From Haemonchus contortus (taxonomy: Eukaryota; Nematoda; Chromadorea; Rhabditida; Trichostrongylidae), in NCBI GenBank assembly GCA_000469685.2, contig LS997565.1:27710645-27774644 (forward strand): a DNA stretch of 64,000 nt. Direction: 5' to 3'. This document shows positions 55,101 through 63,886 of this stretch, piece after piece. Position 1 is the first letter of the stretch; each line of letters starts with the position of its first letter. The notes below the pieces were generated by a model that searched no databases, was not told where the DNA came from, and saw only the letters and a program-made list of their open reading frames with translations. The position numbers and the translations under genes are program-made.

Positions 55101-55795
55101 GTTTTTGGTGAGATTGGTTTACGCATCAACGTTAATATTAATTTATGGTAACGGTGCTGATATGGAATCGTTAACGCAAATTGATGTTGTTACAGGTAGA
55201 AAGAAGCTCAAACCATAGCGCTTATATAGCATGCATTATGACACTGTGTCTTTCGTACCGGTAATTCCGTGACTGCGGACAGTGAACTAGCTCGATGCTC
55301 CCAGATTTCTACGTATCGAAGATTAGAAAGTCTATTCTTTTCTATTTTATAAGAAAACGTGTACTTCTGCTCTGCACATCCACATTTTCCTCCTTGACAG
55401 TGGCAGCGTCAAACAGTTTGTGAAATAAATTAGTGTCGTTGCTCTCTAGCCAGTGAAATAGAGCTCTTTTCTCAGAAGCCAAAACAGTTATTCCTTTCTT
55501 ATTACCTTTCCAACGACTGCTTTCCTCGGCTCAAGAAAGGTAAAGGTAAGAAGAATTGATTCTACCGTTTTTCAGCCAGAGTCTGCAAGCCGTACTGAAG
55601 GAAGATGCTGTGTATCGCATCCGGTTTGCAATGCCGCAAAGTGTTGGTGTCATCGAAGAAGAGGATGAGAGTGGCGAGCAACGTGGAGAAGATGCAATAG
55701 TGACGCGAGTATTCACGGAGGGTGTACAGTTTCTCGAGCGACAAGTGTTTGCAGACGAGGATTCTTGCAGTGGCCACGGCGAACACATGCTTTGA
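33871..55795 (+). CDS. Gene B: seven-transmembrane receptor, nine exons, one inverted
   Basis: + strand exons: 33871-34100, 43526-43736, 44864-44994, 47648-47817, 50003-50374, 50430-50555, 50988-51044, 55576-55795. The TM5 exon lies on the minus strand at 46966-47155. With it included, all phases fit and the total is 1,707 bases (568 residues plus TGA). The N-terminus has an NET glycosylation site and TM1 (LVITLQLTLIIIGIISNLG), followed by an RAKLGTASF loop, TM2 (IRIIAIVQFVFFIVPFPL), TM3 (LFHFAISSLCLCVAF), TM4 (CWILPFGVIVNVSLCF), TM6 (IYWLAVFCCVGFFVS) and TM7 (LILYGFAYSLPFPLMLA). This is a rhodopsin-type plan at the cell surface. Ligand and subfamily are unknown. The TM6-TM7 loop is unusually long (about 75 residues), and the tail is long and acidic. 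As oriented here the + strand cannot make an intact receptor. Confidence 0.65.
34329..35856 (+). mobile_element. Helitron copy A, non-autonomous
   Basis: Starts A|TCCTACTTTATATAATTCGC, followed by GTGTGTCTG and a TG-rich microsatellite. It then carries about five diverged 128-bp-type modules (ATTCATAACTCCTGT, GACCTAGAGCGTTCAAA, TTGGTAGGAG). A segment at 35258-35418 resembles one in copy B, and a 3' block is shared with copy D. It ends in a hairpin (CCTGGCGTTAGCCGGGCGG) and GACTGG|T, fitting the Helitron CTRR|T rule and A/T insertion. A second hairpin (CGCCCGGCGTAGCCGGGCG) lies 40 bases before the end. No Rep/helicase is present. It lies in intron 1 of gene B. Confidence 0.8.
37680..37810 (+). 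repeat. Fragment related to the 128-bp Helitron module
   Basis: CTCTCTAGGTTCAAGAGGGC and GGGGTTATGAATTTTTG resemble the module's TCTAGGTCCATGGGGAC..GTTATGAATTT stretch. The next 90 bases, ending in GGATGGCCCGGCAGG, are GC-rich. It is a short relic. Confidence 0.35.
38040..41310 (+). mobile_element. RTE-type LINE, decayed and interrupted
   Basis: A 5' region with G and C homopolymers (38040, 38341) is followed by endonuclease pieces in changing frames: STHVIHGDSQFQKHSHLRWT, ESPGGECHNKIDHIIFSRR, CLNDVAVVLKSYTRSGHRFL. The start of the next domain (FINWDHF) is near 38840. After the insertion at 38965-40090, the polymerase part resumes: RYMRMLRELYDSFTTRISPF, YKEVIIN, then C-terminal pieces LSRKK, KNIWLRAHRFDTSVLPALTY, SVIKQKTGMS and NQRWVGHL. 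The palm catalytic box is absent and stops are frequent. This reads like the RTE elements common in hookworm assemblies. It is inactive and lies in intron 1 of gene B. Confidence 0.8.
38965..40090. mobile_element. Inverted pair of tRNA-like repeats nested in the RTE
   Basis: The left arm (about 38965-39175) and right arm (about 39893-40090) are inverted copies with about 80% identity. Shared words include GATGGCGC, GGACTGTTAGGCGTG, TTCGAATCCT, GAAATGCTAATAC, GGACAGAATAGGGAG and CTCCCGGCACTCAAG. Each arm contains an A-box-like TGGCGCGGTTGGG and a B box GGTTCGAATCC, about 43 bases apart, as in a tRNA. It is either a foldback element with tRNA-like ends or two SINEs in opposite orientation. The 700-base centre has no recognised gene. 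Confidence 0.7.
41311..43525. other. Remainder of gene B intron 1
   Basis: Apart from the MITE relic at 42723-42945 I see no element with clear ends. The stretch around 41640-41800 shares words such as GGAAATGATA and TGGTAGGAAATGATA-like text with the repeats inside Helitron copy B. No exon here fits the phase of exons 1 and 2. Confidence 0.35.
42723..42945. mobile_element. MITE family M1, copy 3 (internally deleted)
   Basis: The left end AAAGACACCGTTCACGATGA and right end GGTCGTAAGCCGTGCCTTTG match the M1 ends with substitutions. CTCGCTT and CACTTCCGCTCTTCAACTCG correspond to interior blocks. About half the interior of the 28.5 kb copy is missing. Confidence 0.5.
43526..43736 (+). CDS. Gene B exon 2 (TM2 and TM3)
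   Basis: Acceptor TTTTCATTTCAG, donor GTTAGG|GTAAGT, both strong. It reads FTYIRIIAIVQFVFFIVPF, a TEHYQRGQTW outer loop, and LFHFAISSLCLCVAFRLQLL. This is the clearest receptor exon. Confidence 0.8.
44864..44994 (+). CDS. Gene B exon 3 (TM4)
   Basis: Acceptor GGTTTAGTTTAG, donor ATCGG|GTGAGT. It follows exon 2 in phase 0 with a basic loop (RSRRW) and TM4, then an outer loop (FEYNLDYDFCVIG). It ends with GG, so the next exon must supply one base; both the inverted TM5 exon (C) and exon 6 (G) satisfy this. Confidence 0.7.
45028..47017. repeat. Large inverted repeat around the TM5 exon of gene B
   Basis: The left arm (about 45028-45553) and right arm (about 46369-47017) are inverted copies. 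Shared words include ATACAATACTGCTCCT, TTAATCCGTCGCAAACCGT, CAAATTACCAGGTTTTT, TTTCACCGCTGC (mirrored) and CACTCACTCATTGACCTCCA (mirrored). The right arm is longer, with an internal partial duplication near 46740-46800. The outermost 35 bases of both arms contain the last codons of the TM5 exon, so the duplication copied the exon end. The 815-base centre holds a tRNA-like fragment near 45740-45850 and no clear gene. Confidence 0.85.
46966..47155 (-). CDS. TM5 exon of gene B, on the opposite strand
   Basis: On the minus strand, acceptor CATAACTTATTTTGTAG is followed by LPIECTHNSYDLGGGKAAG, then a 20-residue hydrophobic span (PILCFQLTLMNTVLGTVFVA) and YGIHFLLIRKN. This looks like the second outer loop plus TM5. 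It starts with one base (C), which completes Gly with exon 3. A donor AGG|GTTAAT at 46966 gives phase 0, which exon 5 (47648) needs. It is the only TM5-like segment seen in the gene. Its 3' part overlaps the outer end of the right arm of an inverted repeat. The donor is weak, so the exact end is uncertain. Alternatives are a separate minus-strand gene or a scaffold inversion error. Confidence 0.55.
47648..47817 (+). CDS. Gene B exon 5 (third intracellular loop, start of TM6)
   Basis: Acceptor AATCACTCCAG, donor TACTG|GTACGA. Reading phase 0 it has basic loop text (FSLRNRPHAIGRARLSE, RQDHIKMEVIRF) and ends PSLIYW, where Trp spans the joint with exon 6. It then continues LAVFCCVGFFVS to complete TM6. 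Confidence 0.6.
47818..50002. other. Intron 5 of gene B
   Basis: No exon candidate with matching phase. The segment 49595-49670 (GTGCATAGTGAATATTTCACATAA and onwards to TTTCGGTACCACATT) resembles the 3' end of the mariner at 33285-33360 and is probably a relic of the same family. Confidence 0.35.
50003..50374 (+). CDS. Gene B exon 6 (TM6 end, long loop, TM7)
   Basis: Acceptor CTCTTGCTTCAG, donor GCATTC|GTAAGT. Contains the rest of TM6, a roughly 75-residue outer segment with several Cys and an NNS glycosylation site, then TM7 with FPLMLAM in place of the usual NPxxY, followed by the FRSHLFHIL helix. A competing frame is open for 60 codons at the start but ends in a stop. Confidence 0.7.
50430..50555 (+). 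CDS. Gene B exon 7 (cytoplasmic tail)
   Basis: Acceptor GCTATATTCAG, donor CGCCC|GTAAGT. Reads SRSKVRKDSTLRKVTKHI and then a polar stretch ending ENSEIDNRNYNVRP, typical of a receptor tail. Phase agrees on both sides. Confidence 0.7.
50988..51044 (+). CDS. Gene B exon 8 (tail)
   Basis: Acceptor TTTCTCTCCTCACAG is excellent. It reads LRPTDIDRLRYKEKFRG. Two donors lie four bases apart: CGAG|GTAGGT and GGTAG|GTGCTT. Only the second keeps frame with the last exon found, so the end is set at 51044. If the first is used, an unseen exon is required. Confidence 0.55.
51728..51856. repeat. 129-bp palindrome
   Basis: Two arms of about 62 bases with roughly 90% identity, each beginning AGCCGGTGTATTCCAGTAGA. 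The centre is only a few bases around TTTTCGTAGAG. It is probably a foldback MITE or hairpin duplication in intron 8 of gene B. Confidence 0.9.
53199..54452 (+). mobile_element. Helitron copy B, non-autonomous
   Basis: Starts A|TCCTACTTATATAATCGGCT then GTGTGTCTGTTGG and a TG microsatellite, followed by one module (AAATTCATAACTCCTGTTCC to TTGGTAGAAG). From 53368 to 53880 there is an imperfect tandem repeat of about 150 bases marked by ATGATAG..GATAGGGACTGATAA. At 53928-54090 it carries the segment also present in copy A. It ends in a hairpin (GCCCGGCGTTAGCCAGGC) and GATTGT, a mutated CTRR. It lies in intron 8 of gene B. Confidence 0.75.
54453..54560 (+). mobile_element. Second Helitron-like 5' end abutting copy B
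   Basis: Directly after the 3' hairpin of copy B comes TCTCTATATATAAAGCGG, then TTTTGTGTGTCTGTTTGTATG. This is the general layout of the family's 5' end. Either two elements sit head to tail or a 3' end inserted next to an older 5' end. No partner 3' end was found before the last exon. Confidence 0.4.
55576..55795 (+). CDS. Gene B exon 9 (terminal)
   Basis: Acceptor TACCGTTTTTCAG. Reads QSLQAVLKEDAVYRIRFAMP, an acidic run EEEDESGEQRGED, and ends DSCSGHGEHML with TGA at 55793-55795. AATAAA follows at 55864-55869, about 70 bases later. It is surely a terminal exon; its link to the receptor rests on strand, phase and the lack of another gene between. Confidence 0.6.
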
Positions 55796-55863
55796 CTTCC
55801 TTAAATTTCGACACATCCATTAGCCGTTGTCTCTATATCTTCAAGTGCATTATATATTCAGCC

Positions 55864-55869
55864 AATAAA
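55864..55869 (+). terminator. Poly(A) signal for gene B
   Basis: AATAAA in CAGCCAATAAAAGATG, about 70 bases after the TGA of the terminal exon. Confidence 0.6.
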
Positions 55870-58040
55870 AGATGACTGAGCGAATTCGAATTATGGCGTA
55901 CCGACGGATAACGTTTATAATTTCCACAAATGTGCTATCGAGACAGTTAGGAGGAGAGGGTATTCGAAAGAACTGTGACTGTTCGAGAAACCAATTAGTT
56001 CTATGCTCTAAGCAAATTCCCTTAATTTGACTGAATGATTTTTTATGCTGTCAGTTTCCTAATATCACATTTTCCCATTGATTTTCGTGTACTGTTCTCC
56101 CCTTCGCTACCAGTATCGGTCTATTGCCTGCGACCTTGGGAATTTATAAATACTTTAGTTAGTCATGAAATTGGTTCTATGCTCTGTGATTCGCAAGTGG
56201 GCATCCCATCGATTGCTGAGAGTCTACACTCTGGCTACAATAGTCCACTATGGAAGGGGAACGGCTTCGACAAATAATCCACACAATACTTACCCAGTGT
56301 CAAGTTCAGCCTTTGAATGGAGTTGCGCACCCCCAAAGTTGCAGGTTTTTCTTATGATTAATTATACAGTCATTCTATCCAGAAGTTAGTAGAGCTCCAG
56401 AAATGGAAGCATGAATTAGGGGCCTCCGAATACTGAAGTTCATTGAACGAAAATTCAGGAAGAAGAGAGAATTCAGTTCTAAACCTGTCCACGTTTCTGT
56501 CATCCATGTTCACGAGGTGTCAGTGGAAGTTATGTGATTGGACCATGCAAAAATTTCCGGGAGCTCATCTAGGTTGCCATGAATTTTGGACTTGGAACTG
56601 CAATTCGCTTTCATTCACGTGTTCCGATTTCCGTTTACTGATGTTATGCGGAATTGTCATCCCGGAAAGGAGAAAGATGTAACAAAATTTTTCAGGGTAT
56701 TTAGGTAGTGTTCAATTATAAGAAAAACAAAGGGAGATAATATCGTCATGTATCGCTCCACGGGACTTAGATTCGGACTTGACGTGTAACCTAGTTCAAT
56801 AATCAGCGACAACGCTTCCTTCTTAGCGAGCAAGACAACTTCAGCTCCGTTCGCTCAATTGAATTCATCCAGTGATATCAGAATTTCACGTTCCGATATC
56901 GTGGCCTTGAAGAAGAATCAACGAGTGATCTACATTATGTATCACCCGTAGAGGCTGTTTTAATCAGAATAAGAAGGCAATCAGATGAGGCACAGAAATT
57001 TACTCGACTTTCACGGAACACTTTCAAGATATGTGGCAAAAACACTATCATGTGAGCCTACGAGGAACGCATGATGGCTTCGTATCCAAACAATGACATC
57101 CCTAATCACCTATTAGAGCCAGAGTTGTGACGGTCGTGCTCAAAAGTGATTCATTCCTACCTTGTAACGATTAGGAACTACATAGCTCGCATAGTCAACT
57201 TGCAGTATAGCAACCGATAACCAACTGCATCACCGTGGGTAAAATAGTTCCGCGAGTTCCGTGGTTTCTGTTTCACTTTACGACACTTTCGCTTATAACA
57301 ACAGCCTATGGAACAAGCACACAGGGAAGCATATACAACGCATTAGTACATACAACATTTGGGAATAGTGAGGCTCAGTCGATTTTTCCGTAACGACCAC
57401 CTTCATTTATATGTACAACGCACTAGGCCACCGGCCATGCCTGCACACGAACACAGTACTGATATCAGCCCCTCGTTTAAAGCTACTATGTCATCATATA
57501 CTCACTAGGTACATGCACTCACATGAGTCCTAGAACGCAAGACGGCAATTCTACCAACCCAATGGAGACCACAAAAACGCTGTGCGAAAGTATAATATAG
57601 AGCTATTTCTCTCTCCTAGACCCGAGCAATGACATGACGACCGCGAGAAGCTGCATGGGAATGGTAACAACGACGAGCGGAGAAGCCGATGGCATTCAAG
57701 GACTGACGACAACCGAGCAGGGCCTCGACCGCAGCGATCTGTTCAACTATTCAGTTTACCGTACTATTGTCGGCCCAGCACTCTGAGACACTTGATCTAT
57801 AAATGTTTTCTTTACCTTCTCGCGCACGTTGCACTGTCTGAATGAACACATCACGGAAACCAGCAAGTAATAGTTGCCAATAGCGCAAAAGACACTGTAT
57901 AAATACGTGCGGAAAAAAGCAAAATCGATGCGCAGAGAAATCTGCAATTTCAAACACAAGAAAATACATACTGCGCAACTAATCACTATTTTGTTTGATT
58001 AAAGACAATGGTCGTATATACGACACAAATATAGATGTCT
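55870..58040. other. Intergenic, nothing recognised
   Basis: Open frames at 56035-56682 are short and without motif or splice support. I see no repeat family with clear ends. Confidence 0.4.
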
Positions 58041-59110
58041 CCTCCAAGCGATCCAACGGCTACTGAAGCCAGCTCAGCTATACAGGAGAATTGTTCAAAT
58101 CTGCAGACACCTGAATGCCACCACATCTTATACGGCGACACTATTGACACGCATTGAGGCAGCCTGGGGAAAACTCCAGGAGGAACTGCACCGTAGAGCT
58201 TCGAGGGACAAGGGAGAAGACAGACAGCTGATACGTACTGAGCTGAAGACCTTACCCGGCATACTTTCTCTCTTAGTAGCAATCGAAGAAGTTTTAGAAA
58301 ATAACTGGGATGCTACAGTGTTGCAACGGCAACCGCACGATGACGAAACTCGGAACCTATTAAAAAACCGGCGATTGAAGCAATCACAGAGGATCACCTC
58401 GACATTTCGGAAGGGCAGTCGCGTCTCATCGCAGTTTTCCTTATGCTGAAGAAAGCGTGATAGCACAACAATTCCAATAAATGGTACTCTCACATTTGAA
58501 ACAAGTCTAGGAGACAATCGAGCAAGGTCTGGAGAAAGGCATACGCAAAAGAATCTAAGAAGGAAGAGAAAGGAGCGCATGAGGATGGTGGCATTAGTAG
58601 GACTCAAAAATATGCAGACTATATGGAAGGAGCGCAAGAGATGGACCAAGTAAAAGGATTCGGTGCCAGCTCGAGCAGATGAAGAGACAGAGAAGACTGA
58701 GGCGTGAATGTTTTGAAAAAAAAATCCGGCAAGTGAAGCAGAGAATCGAAGACTTGGAGTCATGTTACGTTACGAGTTTACGGAATATGCATGATTGAAA
58801 CGTGCGATTTGCGCAATCTGTCGAAGGGAGTTCTATACAAACAAGAAGATCTCACGATCCCATGCATTCTTTGCGGAGAGTGAAGAAACACTCTCCGCCT
58901 TATGGACCACGTTTCCAGACGTGTAGATAGATATCATATTGCAGAAGCCAAAACCGTTGTATTATAAAATATTTTTAGGAATGGTAGGCATCGTAAGAGA
59001 AAAATCATAGCGTGTTTTCATTGCAAGAAGTTTGGACACCCCTCGGACTTGTCCAAATTGCCAGAAAAAGGCGACGGCATACGTCGCTAATAGGAAAAGG
59101 TACGAAGAAA
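58040..59110 (+). mobile_element. LTR-retrotransposon gag remnant
   Basis: The + frame at about 58060-58440 encodes a basic/acidic helical segment (RIEAAWGKLQEELHRRASR, TLPGILSLLVAIEEVL) typical of gag N-terminal regions. At about 59010-59070 a zinc-knuckle start (CFHCKKFGH) is followed, in the next frame, by TCPNC, so the knuckle is broken by a frameshift. The interval is full of stops. A 211-codon minus frame (58763-58128) is an antisense artefact. No protease or polymerase follows, because Helitron copy C begins at 59149. No LTR was identified. Confidence 0.55.
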
Positions 59111-59148
59111 AGGCAGCAAATGAAGCTAGAACATAAGCTGTCTGTCTG

Positions 59149-60397
59149 TCAGGTCGCCCGGCCGACGCCGGGCTTTCCTCCTTATTGCGATAAAGTTTCA
59201 AGAGTTGGCTAACTGGCCCACTGATTGCTCGTAACGAATGATACTATTTCGATCAGTGGACCAGAGGGGCATTCAGATGGTATTCAAAATGCGCCGTTGT
59301 TTATGAATATGATTAGGAGTCTCGATCTGTTGCTGTTCATCTTAAAAATGATGACCCATTGAAAGTTCAACTAGTGGGCAAACAAAGCCTTAAATGGTAC
59401 TCACAAATATTGTCGAGTAAAGATAACACCATTATTCAATGTCTTTATCAAAGGAGCTCCCATTCTCCAAGGGTATATTGATGAATGAGAATCTACGATT
59501 ATTAGTGGTCGGATAACTTGTGTCAAGTTATAGATGCAAAGAAAAACTGGAATCTTTCAATGAGTCACAGACTTTGCTGGGTAGCAGGGTAGCGGCCGTA
59601 ATCTAATAGCACGCAGTGGAAAATTTTTCATTCCCTTATAATTTATTACCCTTAATCGTCCCTATCACCGCACTTACTTTTCTCGTTGAACGGAACATAT
59701 CAAAGAGTCAAATTTAGATTGATAACAAATGCGTTAGGATTCGATTGGTAAAAGGTTACCGCTCTCTTAGGCCTGTTCTATCGTCAATGTTCCCATTCTG
59801 CCTCCTCTACTCCTATCACTTTTGAGCATTCCAAGCCCAATGCAATAGGAGCTCATGAATTTCCGATCGAACATTTGTTTCGCGCAACCCCGCCCCCTGT
59901 GAGCAAGTCCGACCTACTATAAGTGTTGCCATCCTGCCGCCTGTACTCATACCGAATTTGAACGTTCTAGGGCCAATTTTCGCCCAGTACCCTCTCACAG
60001 TGGGCGGAATCCGATCCTGCCACTCACCATAGGCGTTCTCATCCTGCCCCCAATGTTCCTTCCAAATTTGGTCCGCGGGCAGGAGTTTTGATTTTTCGCT
60101 CAAACCCCGCCCATTATGGGCGGGCTCCGGTTCCGCCACCCACCATAAGTGTTCCTATCCTGCCGCCTGTACTCCTACCAAATTTTAACGCTCTAGGTCC
60201 ACGGGGTCGAAAGTTATGAGTTTTTGCCTAAACCCCACCCATTGTGGGCGGGGTCCGGTTCTGCCACCCACCATAAGTGTTCCTATCCTGCCGCCTATGC
60301 TCGTGCCAAATTTGAACTCTCTAGGTCCACGAGGACATCGGACGCACACAATTCCACACACAAACGCACAGACATTAGCGTGTTATATATAGTAGGA
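59149..60397 (-). mobile_element. Helitron copy C, non-autonomous, minus strand
   Basis: Read on the minus strand from 60397 it starts TCCTACTATATATAACACGC, then TGTCTGTGCGTTTGTG, and carries several modules with the GC palindrome (CCCGCCCATTATGGGCGGG near 60107). It reaches a hairpin (AAGCCCGGCGTCGGCCGGGC) and ends ACCTGA, fitting CTRR. The next base is not T, and a CAGA repeat follows. It has inserted beside the gag remnant. Confidence 0.75.
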
Positions 60398-61298
60398 TTT
60401 TTGACTTGATATATTTCAATTACGAGATTACTCATTACGAGACTGTGCCCGGAGTATTGCAACCGAGCTGGAATCTCGGTTGAAGATTTGGGTTGCTCAC
60501 TGAAGCAAATCATAATCTATGGCCACCCACGCAAACACAATCACATCGGTCACATTGAACGATCGTTTGTCTATTCGAGGAAGGGGAGGGGGTACCTTAA
60601 AACATAAAAACATAGTGGTTTTCGTATGAGCTTCTAACTCTAAACTTTTCGGGTACAGAATGACAGCGATGTCTTGGTGGGAGCTCACTTTCGACTTTGA
60701 CTTCTCTTTTAGCATTGTTGTTTATCACGCATAAGTCCTAATTCATGCATAACTTATTCATTACAGTTCGAGTTTCGAAAGTAACGCGTTTCGAATCGGT
60801 CTTTTTCGACAGCATTGACCTTGAACTAACTTTGAACTATATACTTCACATATATCGTATTCTGAAGCAGGTATCTGATATTTGGGATACCGGTGGTAAA
60901 AATACCCAACAATTTTAACATTTTCCGCACGGATGCCACGGCAGTGCGGAATTCGAAGAAGGAGCGCAAAGATAGACGTGACAGATGGCTCATAGTACAG
61001 CAACCATGTTTAGGAGTGCTGATTTAAATCGTATGGATATTGTTCGAATGCTGCTCGGACTGTGCATAGTACATCCTTATGTAATTATAATTGTTCATTA
61101 ATATCTCTCTTAAAATGAAAACTTCGTTGTACTGGTCTGGATGCAATTTTCATTAGCCTTGAAAGGATAGAAGAGATCTTCGCATCAAATAGCAATTGTA
61201 TACATTATACATGATACTTTTGATAGATTTTTCATCGATGACATGGAATTTCTCTTGAAAAAAGCTAACTCTACCTTAGGGTGTGATATTCTTTTCAG

Positions 61299-61378
61299 TA
61301 CTTTGGCAAAGGCTCAAGTTCTGGAACACAATGGACTTCAAATCATTCAAATTGAATGTTGAATTAGAAGCTGTGCAA
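61299..61378 (+). CDS. Possible exon of an unrecognised gene
   Basis: Acceptor ATATTCTTTTCAG, donor GTGCAA|GTAAAT. One frame is open and reads LWQRLKFWNTMDFKSFK and NVELEAVQ, which looks protein-like. It starts two bases before a codon and ends in phase 0. It does not join directly to the next candidate, so at least one exon would be missing. Low confidence. Confidence 0.3.
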
Positions 61379-61507
61379 GTAAATATCCTTCTTGAAGTGC
61401 TCTAAAAAAGCAAAAAGTGCTCAAGTACAAGATCATTCCAGATTTCCACTATACAAATGTAGAGTCTGAGGCAGTATCGAAGTGGCATCATATGGGTGCA
61501 CTTCTCC

Positions 61508-61650
61508 AACATCAGATGAATCAAGCCTTTGGAGGGCCCTTCAACAACGGCGCGAAGAACTTTCCGATAACCTGAAAGAAGTTGAAGCTTCTGCCTTCTT
61601 CATACAGCACAACACATTATCCTTTTCTTTGAGGAATCTTAGATGTATTG
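61508..61650 (+). CDS. Possible exon with helical, charged text
   Basis: Acceptor CTTCTCCAACATCAG; the frame reads ESSLWRALQQRREELSDN and continues LKEVEASAFFIQH, a coiled-coil-like stretch. The donor is uncertain (GATA|GTACAG near 61658 is one option). The gene is not recognised. A further + frame at 61782-62030 (EWVEQCLLGEPPLPLLEC) may belong to it, but I could not fit its phases. Confidence 0.3.
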
Positions 61651-62282
61651 AGAAGATAGTACAGACACGATTCGTTCAAGGTTATGCATGTCTCAACTAT
61701 ATATTGATCCCGTGTATTCAATCAAATCGATGAGGCATGCAACGTTCCTTACAGGTTGAAAGCTGGTAGTGATAATCAAGCTTGCTCCTTACCCTACTAT
61801 TCACCTTACTAAGGTTATCCGATTTCATACTCTCCTTCCATTCTGAGTGGGTGGAACAGTGCTTATTAGGAGAACCCCCACTTCCTCTTCTAGAATGTGC
61901 CGGTTGCTGGGGCACCGGAGACGCTGATTTGCGGCTGTATCGGACTTTTTTGATTTCTTTGCAAACATTTCTGGGCTATGAAGACCTTAAGGAAGTCTCA
62001 TTCGGAACAAGGAGGTTCTTTCAGCCATGAGTGTGATCTAACGATAGTGGAGCTTCATACAAACTGATCTGGACAGACGTTCCTATTCCACTTTAATGTC
62101 TCTGTCTTATTCTCTCACCAACTGGGCTCACACTAACGCGCGCTGTTTCTACGAAAAACGCGTCAAACAACGATGATTTTTGATCTGTGCTCTATCATCA
62201 GAGAATATGGCAATAGTCTGAGAGTGGGTTGCAAGTTTTGCAAAACGTTAGAAAACGCTTCGCTCACCTCGGATGAGCCTTT

Positions 62283-62397
62283 TTCGTCCCATTTGTTGGC
62301 CTATTTCTAATCACTGCCCATGAAGGAGAAGGTCATCGCCTTGAACGGAGGGGCCCTCTCCTTCATGGGCAATGATTAGGAATAGGCCTAAAACGAA
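62283..62397. repeat. Inverted repeat, ~45-bp arms
   Basis: GGCCTATTTCTAATCACTGC and CCATGAAGGAGA on the left are mirrored by TCTCCTTCATGG and GCAATGATTAGGAATAGGCC on the right, around a 25-base centre. It is probably a small foldback element. Confidence 0.85.
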
Positions 62398-62643
62398 GGT
62401 CTTTCGCCTTTCCTATTTATTCAGGGTGTGTAGGCTTTTAAGAGCGATATTATGGGCTTTTATGATTACACCGCTCATTGAGGTAAATTAACCCCATGTA
62501 AACGGAGTTCCCTTGAACTCACATGTGCTCTTTCGATCTTGTCGGGTCAACTCCGGGAAGTCCCAGCCATCCCGGCGTCGACCCGAATTCTTCATGTAAT
62601 ATCCAATCTCAGGACAGATAGACAGATAGAAATGAGCTCCTTA

Positions 62644-62691
62644 TCCTACAATATAAAACGCGCTGTATGTGTATGTGTATGTGTATGTGTA

Positions 62692-62724
<33 letters not shown>

Positions 62725-63048
62725 GTGTGTATGTGTGTGTGGGTGGATGTGGGTGTGGGTGTGGGTGTGGGTGTGGGTGTGGGTGTGGGTGTGGGTGTGG
62801 GTGTGGGTGTGGGTGTGGGTGTGGGTGTGGGTGTGGGTGTGGGTGTGGGTGTGGGTGTGGGTGTGGGTGTGGGTGTGGGTGTGGGTGTGGGTGTGGGTGT
62901 GGGTGTGGGTGTGGGTGTGGGTGTGGGTGTGGGTGTGGGTGTGGGTGTGGGTGTGGGTGTGGGTGTGGGTGTGGGTGTGGGTGTGGGTGTGGGTGTGGGT
63001 GTGGGTGTGGGTGTGGGTGTGGGTGTGGGTGTGGGTGTGTGTGTGTGT

Positions 63049-63142
<94 letters not shown>

Positions 63143-63886
63143 ACCGGAAATTCATAACTCCGGTTCCCGTCGATCTAGAGAGTTCAAATTTGGCACGAGC
63201 ATAGGCGGCAGGATGGGAACACTCATGGTGGATGACAAGATCGGACTTCTCCCACAGTGGGTGGGGTTTGGGCGCAAACTCGTAACTTTCGACCCCGTGG
63301 ACCTAGAGCGTTAAAATTTGGTAGGAATACAGATGGCAGGATGGGAACACTTATGGTGTGTGGCAGGACCAGACTCTGCCGGCAATGGGTAGGGCTTGAG
63401 CAGAAATCATAACTCCTTCAGGGGGCGGGGCATGCAGAGAAATGTCAAAGTGGACCTAGAGTGACCAAACTTGGTAGGAATACAGGAGGCAGGATAGGAA
63501 CACTGTTACACTGATGATAGGTTGCAAGACTAAACTCCGCCCCAAAGGGCTGGGCGTGAATAATTGCTGTCAGTTCGGACCCAGACCGTTGAAACTTGAA
63601 GGTACAAGGAGTCGGCTGGGAACATTGATGGTAGCTAATATAGTAGACTCAGCCGCGATGAAGTCTGTAAATAGTTTTTTTCCTCTGAATAATCGCCTTT
63701 CTGATATTATGCGATCTTCTATTTGGACACAGCAAAGATGGCTTACAGAAAAAAATCGCTCTTAATTCGGAGCTAATACAGAGGATGTAAAGCTTTCAAA
63801 AAAAGGAGAGTCCGAAGTGTTATTCACGCATAGCATTTTTCTCACAGAAAGGAGAAGCGCCCGGCGTAGCCGGGCGGCCCGACTGG
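62644..63886 (+). mobile_element. Helitron copy D, non-autonomous, with large microsatellite
   Basis: Starts A|TCCTACAATATAAAACGCGC, then TGTATG, GTGGGT and GT repeats to 63139. About four modules follow (GGAAATTCATAACTCC, GACCTAGAGCGTTAAAA). Its last 260 bases match the same part of copy A (GACTCAGCCGCGATGAAGTC, TTCGGAGCTAATAC). The 3' hairpin CGCCCGGCGTAGCCGGGCG and GACTGG|T close it. Both ends obey the Helitron rule, making this the cleanest copy for defining the family. Confidence 0.85.
62745..63040. repeat. GTGGGT hexanucleotide array, about 48 copies
   Basis: An almost perfect run of GTGGGT from about 62755 to 63038, preceded by GTATGT repeats and followed by a GT run to 63139. The long six-frame open frames here are repeat artefacts. 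The GGG every six bases matches the pattern for G-quadruplex formation on the + strand. Confidence 0.95.

Noticed and set aside
58128..58763. 211-codon minus-strand open frame
   Set aside because: It is antisense to gag-like sequence on the + strand, has no splice sites or motif, and reads as Ser/Leu/Phe-rich antisense text.
62646..63204. Several 150-220 codon open frames with (VG)n, (CG)n, (VW)n and (TP)n repeats
   Set aside because: They are translations of the GTGGGT and GT microsatellites in all frames; period six gives stop-free dipeptide repeats.
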